From the NCBI GenBank assembly GCA_002430755.1, contig DJCX01000112.1, forward strand, positions 1 through 5,495: a stretch of DNA of 5,495 bases, given 5' to 3'. The position numbers and the translations under genes are program-made. Position 1 is the first letter of the stretch; the number at the start of each line of letters is the position of its first letter. Shown one piece after another: positions 1-5,495 of this stretch. Under the pieces are notes generated by a model. It ran no database searches and was not told the origin of the DNA. It was given only the letters and a program-made list of their open reading frames with translations. Origin of the DNA: Flavobacteriales bacterium UBA5939 (GTDB lineage: Bacteria; Bacteroidota; Bacteroidia; Flavobacteriales; Schleiferiaceae).

Positions 1-650
1 TCTTGAGCTTTCTGCGCTTTTTCATACTCTTTCCAGATGTGCCATTCGGTATCTACCTGCTGCTCGGCAGTCATGCGCCAGAAATCTTTGCCACGTTCAA
101 AACGCATCATGTTCTCGTCGACCCATTCTCTGGCTTTATAGTAGTTCTCACGTTCGATAGAGATTCGGGCGAGCATGTAGAACGGCGTTTGTTTATCGTA
201 GAGTTCAGAGATGTCGTAGTAGGTATCGTAGGAGCTCTTTAAATCGCCCATTTCATACTGGATGGCGGCTTTAAAAAGCATGTATTTCTGGTGATTGGCC
301 CTGAATTCAAGACACTTTTCGAGATCGGCTAATGCTTCGCGAAGTTGACCTAATTCGTAGTACGCCTCTGCACGGAAGTAATACAGATCCTCGCTGTTCA
401 TGCGCTTTGAGATGGCCAGGTCATAGTGCATCAGAGCCTTGGCAGGTTGTTGCGGTACAATAGCCATATATGCCCGACCCACGGTCATGTTGTCCCTTCC
501 GCTTAGTGTCGCACCTTTGGGTGAATACTCGATGATTTTATCATAGCTCTTGGTATTCCATAACCTTCCGATGTAGCTGCTTTGAGCAGCTAGACTGGTA
601 GTAAGGCAGGCAAACAGGATAATTAGGTTACGGCTCAATCTCATCTTCAT
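1..650 (-). CDS. Exported TPR-repeat protein, 5' part (C-terminus beyond the left edge)
   Basis: The minus strand is open from an ATG at 650-648 to the window edge, giving 216 residues with no stop. The N-terminus has a basic segment (MKMRLSRN), a hydrophobic core (LIILFACLTTSLA) and a likely cleavage near A22|Q23, so export to the periplasm is expected. C15 lies mid-core with Phe at -2, a poor lipobox, so I do not call it a lipoprotein. Helical repeats follow. The clearest TPR is about residues 87-120 (YYFRAEAYYELGQLREALADL). Weaker ones lie at about 121-154 (FKAAIQYEMGDLKSSYDTYY) and 155-188 (MLARISIERENYYKARE). TPRs mediate protein-protein contacts; partner and exact role are unknown. The ATG lies inside the end of the upstream lipoprotein gene, in another frame, with a 23-base overlap, which suggests translational coupling. 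A second in-frame ATG at 644-642 would also keep the signal peptide. The reading is sound; the function is generic. Confidence 0.85.
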   Translation of the reverse strand, partial: MKMRLSRNLIILFACLTTSLAAQSSYIGRLWNTKSYDKIIEYSPKGATLSGRDNMTVGRAYMAIVPQQPAKALMHYDLAISKRMNSEDLYYFRAEAYYELGQLREALADLEKCLEFRANHQKYMLFKAAIQYEMGDLKSSYDTYYDISELYDKQTPFYMLARISIERENYYKAREWVDENMMRFERGKDFWRMTAEQQVDTEWHIWKEYEKAQKAQ

Positions 651-1725
651 TTGAGTTTGGTAGGGTGATGGGTTGTTCGAGTTCCCAATTGGCCTTTACT
701 TCAAAAGACTGGCCAGAAATCAAAGGCTCGGCTGATGTGTTCAACGTCCAAGAGGGGCTGTCCCAAATACCGTTGCCGTTGAGGTCTATATATCCAAACA
801 CTTCATACTTGCCGGGCGCATAATAGTGCCCTTCGGTTTTCAAAGTATCTGTTCCTGCTTTGGTGCAGAGGTCAATGAGTACATCACCTGCGCGATGTGC
901 GTATAGGATGACAGAATCTGCTGATGGAGGTATGCTGAAGCTGATTAGGCCAAGATTTTCGCTAGAGGTGGTGTCCACAAAATTGGCCACAGAATCTATA
1001 GCAGTCGTGTCCAATTCCGGAAACTCAAAGCGCTCTGTCGAGTATGGGATGGCGATCAAAGAGGAGTCGGATGAGGTCGGTATACCCTTTAAAAAGCCAA
1101 AAGTTTCAACGCCTTCGTCCCACATTTTATTGAAGTTTATGTCTTCGAAGACTAAGAAATCAAAAGTATCTACAGGAAGGTAGCTGAGGTAAAAAGAACC
1201 GTCTTTGCTTGGTGTAGCGCTGAACTTTGGTAGCCCCACAGTATCAGCTCCTGCGGGTAGAAGCCAAATGGTGAGATCTTCAAAGGCACCCTTGCCCGTT
1301 TTGTCAACCTGACCACCTATCTGCATGCTGTCAATAAATGAGCCCGTGCTCCAAACGACCTCGAGGTTGGTGTATTTGTTGTTCTCGTTTAGGTCGCCTA
1401 TTTCATCGCCCATGGAGATTCTATAGGTCGTGTTTTCCAAGAGCTGGCCTTCTTCCCAGTTCAGTTTGAGTTTCTTACCAATGATCTCAAATTCCAATCC
1501 TTCAAGCGGTGGACTCGTCGTTATGTTGCCGCGCAATTTGCTTCCTTGAATGTACTCGTCGAAAACGATCTCTGCCTTACTTCCAGTAAAGTTCAACGCA
1601 CCAAGCGTTGGCGTCATCTTCACCACTGTAGGCGGCGTTTCGTCCTTCGGCCCTCCTTGCGGACGACTTTGAACGGCGCACCCCACTAGAAGCAATAGGA
1701 AGGAGGCAATAATGAATCGTTTCAT
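628..1725 (-). CDS. Bacterial Ig-like (Big_5) domain lipoprotein of the Bacteroidota 'GGPKD' type
   Basis: This is a complete 365-residue outer-envelope lipoprotein. Residues 1-15 form a lipoprotein signal with lipobox LVGC and acylated C16. The tether carries PQGGPKDETPP (residues 22-32), a signature I know from a widespread Bacteroidota family annotated 'Ig-like domain-containing protein'. A Big_5-like domain covers about 30-130, with the family landmarks FDEYI (55-59), a SPP motif near 71-73, NTTY (98-101) and the strand ending WSTGSFIDS (125-133). Beta-rich segments follow, with two Asp/Asn-rich turns, EDINFNKMWDEG (194-205) and DLNGNGIWD (314-322), and a C-terminal VKANWELE (343-349) that also fits the family. 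Members I recall are nearer 500-570 residues, so this is a compact version lacking part of the middle. The ATG is the first possible start, because an in-frame TAG lies two codons upstream. The gene overlaps the downstream TPR gene by 23 bases. The molecular role of the family is not established to my knowledge. Confidence 0.88.
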   Translation of the reverse strand: MKRFIIASFLLLLVGCAVQSRPQGGPKDETPPTVVKMTPTLGALNFTGSKAEIVFDEYIQGSKLRGNITTSPPLEGLEFEIIGKKLKLNWEEGQLLENTTYRISMGDEIGDLNENNKYTNLEVVWSTGSFIDSMQIGGQVDKTGKGAFEDLTIWLLPAGADTVGLPKFSATPSKDGSFYLSYLPVDTFDFLVFEDINFNKMWDEGVETFGFLKGIPTSSDSSLIAIPYSTERFEFPELDTTAIDSVANFVDTTSSENLGLISFSIPPSADSVILYAHRAGDVLIDLCTKAGTDTLKTEGHYYAPGKYEVFGYIDLNGNGIWDSPSWTLNTSAEPLISGQSFEVKANWELEQPITLPNSNEDEIEP

Positions 1726-1850
1726 ACGCTAAAGGTCACTATTTATCGGCATACATACTTAGAGGAAACGGACAATTCCCCGCTAATATTTCAACAGGAT
1801 TCAATTCCGATTAAAAAAGTAAATTAGTGTCCTATTAAAATCACACGCTT
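1726..1850. promoter_or_regulatory. Divergent intergenic region with promoters for the lipoprotein operon and the T9SS protein gene
   Basis: These 125 bases separate two genes transcribed away from each other, so both promoters should lie here. The stretch is AT-rich towards the plus-strand gene. Against the Bacteroidota -7 consensus TAnnTTTG, the best plus-strand match is TAAATTAG at 1820-1827 (one mismatch), which would leave a very short leader before the GTG at 1851. The best minus-strand match is TAAGTATG, read from 1761 to 1754 (one mismatch). Neither has a convincing TTG-type -33 element at the usual spacing. No Shine-Dalgarno sequence is visible before either start, as is usual in this phylum. 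I see no clear operator or riboswitch. That promoters exist here is likely from the layout; the exact boxes are guesses. Confidence 0.45.
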
Positions 1851-4800
1851 GTGAAAAAACTTCTACTCCTATTTATGTCAGTTTTTGCTCTGGGAGCAAA
1901 TGCACAGACGTACTGTTCGCCAACCTACACCTTGGGTTGTACCTACGGCGATGACATCAACGATGTATATATTGGAACCTTCTCTGATACAGCTACAGGC
2001 TGTTCGACAGGTAACTACTACGTGGCAACTTCTGATACGATTTACATCCAGCAGACGGCGCCTACTTCCGTTGAATTCACTTCCAACTACTCTACGCAGT
2101 ATTTTGCGATCTGGGGCGACTGGAACAACGACGGCGATTGGGACGACGCTGGAGAGCACCTTTGGTCTTCTTCAACGAACCAGTGGAACGGTAATGTGGA
2201 ATCGATCACTATTCCTTCTACGGTATCGCTCGGTTCTTACCGCATGCGTATTCGTTCAAACTATTCTGCAGCCATTTCAGCTACAGAAAGCTGTTCGAGC
2301 ATGTCGTACGGTGAGGTGCACGATTACACAGTGACCGTTACTACACCACCGGCATGTCCAGCACCGACTTTCGCAAGCATCACTGCTTCAGATTCTTCGG
2401 CGACGTTGACTTGGAATTCAAACGATACAACGTTCGTTGTCGAATACGGAACTTCAGGATTCGTGAACGGTCTTGGGCTTCAGGTAACGGTAAACGATAC
2501 GTTTGCTACAATCACTGGTTTGAGCTCAAATACTGCCTATGATTTTTATATTAAAACAGATTGTACAGCGGATACAAACGGCTACAGCACAAACGTTGGT
2601 CCGTTCTTCGTGAAGACGTTATGTACTTCAGTAAGCACGCCACTCTACGAGAGCTTTGATACAGATTCAACAGGTGGCTTCTCCAATCCGAATGCCCCCT
2701 CATGTTGGTACTACGCCGAAAATTCTGGCGCGGCCGGGTACGGATATATTACCGGTTCTTCTTGGAGCTTGAGTCCGCACACAGGTACTCAGATGTACTA
2801 CCTCTACAACAGCTTTGATTCAGCAGTTGAAGCATTGATCAGTCCAGCAATTATTGGTCTAGATAGCGGTACGAAGCAGATGGATATTTACATGGCAAGT
2901 ACAGGCTGGTCTTCAGGTAATGATGTTATCGTCGGTACTGTGAGCAGCCCTACAGATTTGAGTAATTTCAACGCGATAGATACGATCAGCGTTCCTAACG
3001 GCGCGACGTGGAACATGTACACCGTGTACTTCGATGCAAGTGCAGGGTACAACATGAGCGACGATCACATTGCTATCATTTCAACCACTACAAACACGTA
3101 CACAGCGGTATACTTTGACGAAATTACCATCAAGGACGCTCCGCAATGTTTGCCACCTTCGGCAATTAGTGTGGGTTCTATTGGGGCCGATTCTGCCGAG
3201 GTCAACTTCACTGCAAATGGTATTACTACGTATCTCGAATACGGTCCTGTAGGCTTTGTCCCGGATTTCCAACAGAGTACAGGTACGCTTGTAACGGCAT
3301 CGTCATCGCCGCACTGGTTAACAGGTCTTGACACAAACACGTCATACGATGTGTATGTCTACCAAATGTGTGCGGACAGTACAGTGAGTCCAGCCTTTGG
3401 TCCAGCGACCTTTAAGACATTGCAGTGTGCTCCAGCCGATATGTGTTCGTTCGATATTGAATTAACGGATAGCTACGGTGATGGATGGAACGGTGCAGAA
3501 GTTCAAGTATTGAATTCGGCAGGTGGTGTTGAATACACGTTAGGTTCAGCATTTACTACTGGGTCTACTTACACAGAAACCATCATGGTATGTACCGGCG
3601 AAACGTTTACCATTTCTGTGAGCGACGCTGGGTCGTATCCAAGCGAGATTGGTTTGAATGTGATTTCAAGTGGTTCGACAATTGCTTCCTATTCAAACTC
3701 TACTTCGACCACTTTAGGTACGCAGATGGCACAGTTCACAGCATCATGTAATACGGCTTGTCCAACACCGACGAACCTCACTTATGTAGCAGGAAAGAAC
3801 GACGCGACCTTTACTTTCGATCAAAACGGTGGCTCTGCAACTTACGTCTACGAGTGGGGTCCAGTAGGATTTGCACAATCGACAGGTCTTGTTTCAAGCA
3901 ATATTGATTCAACTACAGGCAACACGTTCTCTATCTCCGGTTTGAGTGCAGCTACGTGTTACGATGTATTTGTGATCGGTAACTGTGGTACTAGCGGAGT
4001 GAGCGATACATTGGGTCCATTGACCTTCTGTACCAACCTCTGTGATACGACAGATTTGTGTACTTGGACCATGAGTATGTATGACTCATGGGGCGACGGA
4101 TGGAACGGTGCTGAAGTTCAAGTATTGTATAACGGTGTCTTCGGTCAGTCCTTTACATTCTTAACAGGCGATTCGTCTATTGTAGACTTCCAAGTATGTA
4201 GTGGAACGCAGATTACGGTAGTGAATAGTGCTGCTGGATCGTACCCGTCTGAGGTAAGCTACGTGCTTTCAAACGCTTCTGGTACTCAGAGCACCTCTGT
4301 GACTACAGGTAACTTTGCTGTAGGAACACAGGCGACCTTGACAGCAAACTGTGTTACGGTTTCTTGTCCAATGCCATCGAACTTAACCAACACGAACATT
4401 GGCGCTACAACTGCCGACATTTCTTGGACGGGTGGTACAGGTACTTTCTTGTACGAATACCGTGCTCAAGGAACGACTACGGGTCCAATGCTTAGCGGTA
4501 CTTCAACAGCAGCAACGGCTTCTATGATGGGTCTAACACCGTCTACTACGTATGATTTCTACGTGAAAGAAGCTTGTGCTCCTGGCGATACTTCGATGAC
4601 CATGTACCATGTATTTACCACAGATTCTTGTGCGGCAATCACCTTGGGTAACCCACAGTTCAACGTGGACAGCGTGAACGCTACAGCGGCAGCGTTGACC
4701 TTTAACTGGAACAGCACGAACACCACTGGATTCAACATTTCTTTCGGTGACGGAAACTCGGCTACGGGTACAGGTGGTACAGTGTCTCACTCGTATACTG

Positions 4801-5162
4801 CCAACGGCACGTACTCTGTGACTTTAACGGTGTACAGCGATTGTGATACTGCAAGCAAGACTTTTAATGTTCAGGTAGGTACTATCGGTATCGAAGACAA
4901 CGCTGGAATTACAGCCTTGATGATTTATCCGAACCCTACACAAGGTCTGGTAACCATCGATGGTGAGATTTCGCACAGTGCTGAGGTAAGTATTCGAATT
5001 ATAAACTACTTGGGTCAGGAGATCTTAGTGGACCAATTCGACCCTACCTCTTCGGTCCTAAGCAAAACGTATGATCTAAGTGCGGCTGCGGCTGGCGCTT
5101 ATCTCATCGAGGTTGCAACGGATAGAGGCGTAGTACAGAAATCCATTATTGTTCGCCACTAA
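1851..5162 (+). CDS. Large multidomain secreted/surface protein with T9SS sorting tail (GEVED, FN3, jelly-roll, GDGWNG, PKD modules)
   Basis: This 1103-residue protein starts at GTG 1851; an in-frame TAA at 1836-1838 leaves no earlier start. Residues 1-18 are a signal peptide (basic MKK, hydrophobic core, ANA|Q). Residues 20-163 form a GEVED-type domain with an acidic DWNNDGDWDD loop (90-99), RMRIR (131-135) and GEVHDY (154-159). FN3 domains lie at about 169-258, 433-526, 637-727 and 839-927. Each opens with a Cys-containing CPxP or CLPP motif. A jelly-roll, cleaved-adhesin or MAM-like domain covers about 262-430, starting ESFD (267-270). Two GDGWNG modules lie at about 531-633 and 737-834. 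A PKD domain (about 930-1009) shows FGDG (965-968) and HSY (980-982). The tail (about 1019-1103) has YPNPTQG (1026-1032) and ends KSIIVRH, a type A T9SS sorting signal. The expected route is Sec export, then T9SS passage and surface attachment or release. No catalytic site is recognisable, so adhesion or matrix binding is the best inference. Few Lys/Arg and many Thr/Ser/Gly/Asp are typical of such cargo. Confidence 0.93.
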   Translation: MKKLLLLFMSVFALGANAQTYCSPTYTLGCTYGDDINDVYIGTFSDTATGCSTGNYYVATSDTIYIQQTAPTSVEFTSNYSTQYFAIWGDWNNDGDWDDAGEHLWSSSTNQWNGNVESITIPSTVSLGSYRMRIRSNYSAAISATESCSSMSYGEVHDYTVTVTTPPACPAPTFASITASDSSATLTWNSNDTTFVVEYGTSGFVNGLGLQVTVNDTFATITGLSSNTAYDFYIKTDCTADTNGYSTNVGPFFVKTLCTSVSTPLYESFDTDSTGGFSNPNAPSCWYYAENSGAAGYGYITGSSWSLSPHTGTQMYYLYNSFDSAVEALISPAIIGLDSGTKQMDIYMASTGWSSGNDVIVGTVSSPTDLSNFNAIDTISVPNGATWNMYTVYFDASAGYNMSDDHIAIISTTTNTYTAVYFDEITIKDAPQCLPPSAISVGSIGADSAEVNFTANGITTYLEYGPVGFVPDFQQSTGTLVTASSSPHWLTGLDTNTSYDVYVYQMCADSTVSPAFGPATFKTLQCAPADMCSFDIELTDSYGDGWNGAEVQVLNSAGGVEYTLGSAFTTGSTYTETIMVCTGETFTISVSDAGSYPSEIGLNVISSGSTIASYSNSTSTTLGTQMAQFTASCNTACPTPTNLTYVAGKNDATFTFDQNGGSATYVYEWGPVGFAQSTGLVSSNIDSTTGNTFSISGLSAATCYDVFVIGNCGTSGVSDTLGPLTFCTNLCDTTDLCTWTMSMYDSWGDGWNGAEVQVLYNGVFGQSFTFLTGDSSIVDFQVCSGTQITVVNSAAGSYPSEVSYVLSNASGTQSTSVTTGNFAVGTQATLTANCVTVSCPMPSNLTNTNIGATTADISWTGGTGTFLYEYRAQGTTTGPMLSGTSTAATASMMGLTPSTTYDFYVKEACAPGDTSMTMYHVFTTDSCAAITLGNPQFNVDSVNATAAALTFNWNSTNTTGFNISFGDGNSATGTGGTVSHSYTANGTYSVTLTVYSDCDTASKTFNVQVGTIGIEDNAGITALMIYPNPTQGLVTIDGEISHSAEVSIRIINYLGQEILVDQFDPTSSVLSKTYDLSAAAAGAYLIEVATDRGVVQKSIIVRH
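3147..3749 (+). repeat. Copy 1 of an internal FN3 + GDGWNG module in the T9SS cargo protein
   Basis: This stretch encodes residues 433-633 of the large protein: an FN3 domain beginning CLPP with an EYGPVGF strand, then a module built around DSYGDGWNGAEVQVL (540-554) and AGSYPSE. The GDGWNG module has cysteines at 532, 581 and 633. The whole unit is repeated immediately downstream. I know GDGWNG-type modules from secreted proteins of Bacteroidota but cannot give a formal domain name. The acidic DxxGDG turn suggests calcium binding, which is inference. Confidence 0.7.
3759..4352 (+). repeat. Copy 2 of the internal FN3 + GDGWNG module
   Basis: This stretch encodes residues 637-834: an FN3 domain beginning CPTP with an EWGPVGF strand, then DSWGDGWNGAEVQVL (745-759) and AAGSYPSE, with cysteines at 737, 783 and 834. 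Cysteine spacing (46 and 51) nearly matches copy 1 (49 and 52). At DNA level the 36-base core at 4092-4127 differs from 3477-3512 at only three positions, all synonymous, while the flanks have diverged strongly. This supports an old tandem duplication with a strongly conserved core. Confidence 0.7.
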
Positions 5163-5495
5163 ACCTCCAAGGCTAGTGCGAGCAAATGCAAGGGCTGCTC
5201 GGGGAATACTTCCCGAATGACCTCTGCAGCATAAAGTAACGTCGACCCGGTAGTAACGGTGTCGTCGATCAACACAAGCAGCGCATCCCGCGGGATGCGC
5301 TGCTTTATTTTTTGGCGCACTCGCAAGCTCCCGCGCGGATTGGTCCAGCGCTCAAAGGGATCCATTTCAACTTGACTTTTCTTGTGTACGTGCTTCTCGA
5401 GCAACGCGACCACCTGAGCCTTGTATCCAAGCGCGCTTAGTTTTCTTAGACACCCTTGAGCCAGTCCTTCACTTTGATTGTAACCGCGTTGCCGC
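5159..5495 (-). CDS. comF: ComF-family phosphoribosyltransferase, C-terminal half (N-terminus beyond the right edge)
   Basis: The minus strand is open from the right edge to TAG at 5161-5159, giving 111 residues. The fragment opens with RQRGYNQSEGLAQG, the R-x-RGxNQ-x-E-x-LA hallmark of ComF/GntX proteins. It continues with KKSQVEMDPFERWTNPRGSLRV, matching the family's 'K-x-Q...R..N..G' stretch. It then carries the PRPP-binding loop VLIDDTVTTGST, with the adjacent Asp pair of type I phosphoribosyltransferases. A GTG at 5413-5411 could be taken as a start, but the hallmark motif upstream in the same frame shows that it is internal. ComF proteins usually run to about 220-240 residues, so roughly half is seen; the N-terminal zinc-finger region is outside. 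The family is linked to DNA uptake in competent bacteria and is cytoplasmic; its substrate is unsettled. The stop overlaps that of the convergent T9SS protein gene. Confidence 0.92.
   Translation of the reverse strand, partial: RQRGYNQSEGLAQGCLRKLSALGYKAQVVALLEKHVHKKSQVEMDPFERWTNPRGSLRVRQKIKQRIPRDALLVLIDDTVTTGSTLLYAAEVIREVFPEQPLHLLALALEV
5276..5313 (+). terminator. Rho-independent terminator of the T9SS protein gene, lying inside comF
   Basis: Positions 5276-5305 are a perfect 30-bp palindrome: left arm aagcagcgcatcccg, right arm cgggatgcgctgctt. Allowing a four-base loop, it folds into a GC-rich stem of about 13 pairs. A T-rich run, TTTATTTTTT (5304-5313), follows on the plus strand. On the minus strand the sequence after the hairpin is not T-rich, so it should act only on plus-strand transcripts. 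It lies 114 bases past the stop of the T9SS protein gene and within the comF coding sequence, where it encodes KQRIPRDALL just before the PRPP loop. Confidence 0.8.

Noticed and set aside
12..17. C15 in the signal peptide of the TPR protein as a possible lipobox cysteine (DNA near 606-608)
   Set aside because: The preceding residues are L-F-A, with Phe at -2, and hydrophobic sequence continues past the cysteine to a good LAA|Q site, so a type I signal peptide fits better. The numbers given here are residue positions.
3..242. Plus-strand open frame of 79 residues at the left edge
   Set aside because: It is antisense to the TPR gene, which has a signal peptide and clear repeat motifs; the plus-strand product shows no recognisable domain.
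860..1183. Plus-strand open frame of 107 residues
   Set aside because: It lies wholly antisense within the Ig-like lipoprotein gene and has no family motif or signal; a shadow frame.
1754..1827. Specific -7 promoter boxes in the divergent region
   Set aside because: Each candidate has a mismatch and lacks a well-spaced -33 element, so they are mentioned only as guesses within the intergenic entry and not called as separate features.
1878..4790. Several short open frames on both strands inside the large plus-strand gene
   Set aside because: All overlap a 1103-residue gene with continuous domain content. Their products are Arg/Cys/Val-rich out-of-frame readings without motifs.
5194..5230. Imperfect inverted repeats around tcggggaa/ttcccga and gctgc/gcagc near the 3' end of comF
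   Set aside because: The inner stem is short with a bulge, the outer arms are offset, and there is no T-run on either strand. The perfect palindrome at 5276-5305 is a far better terminator.
5159..5413. An 84-residue gene starting at GTG 5413
   Set aside because: The frame stays open upstream to the window edge and encodes the ComF hallmark RQRGYNQSEGLA, so this GTG is an internal valine codon.

Overview
The window looks like a chromosomal segment from a Bacteroidota bacterium, most likely a marine or freshwater member of the Flavobacteriales. Four things support this. A very large secreted protein ends in a type IX secretion (T9SS) sorting tail. The same protein carries GEVED, fibronectin type III (FN3) and PKD modules in the style of that phylum. 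A lipoprotein carries the 'P-x-GGPKD-x-x-PP' plus Big_5 signature common in Bacteroidota. No gene start has a clear Shine-Dalgarno sequence. Genus cannot be fixed from the sequence alone.

Layout, left to right. Positions 1-650 (minus strand) hold the 5' part of a gene for an exported TPR-repeat protein that runs off the left edge. Positions 628-1725 (minus) hold a complete lipoprotein with a bacterial Ig-like domain. Its last 23 bases overlap the start of the TPR gene, so the two probably form one operon. Positions 1726-1850 are a short divergent intergenic region that must hold promoters for both directions. Positions 1851-5162 (plus) hold a GTG-initiated gene for a 1103-residue mosaic surface or secreted protein. 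Its order is signal peptide, GEVED, FN3, jelly-roll, FN3, GDGWNG module, FN3, GDGWNG module, FN3, PKD, T9SS tail. Positions 5159-5495 (minus) hold the C-terminal half of a ComF-family phosphoribosyltransferase that runs off the right edge.

The adhesin-like gene and comF converge, and their stop codons overlap within four bases (CTAA), so no intergenic room remains for a terminator. A 30-bp perfect palindrome followed by a T-rich run lies at 5276-5313, inside the comF coding sequence and oriented to stop plus-strand transcription. It is the probable terminator of the adhesin-like gene, whose mRNA would then carry a 3' end of about 150 bases antisense to comF.

The TPR protein and the Ig-like lipoprotein are both envelope proteins and probably co-expressed. 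The large T9SS cargo protein is an independent single-gene unit. I see no RNA gene, CRISPR array, insertion sequence, phage gene or defence system. The most notable items are the terminator embedded in a coding region and the duplicated FN3 + GDGWNG module; I do not see a new multi-gene system.
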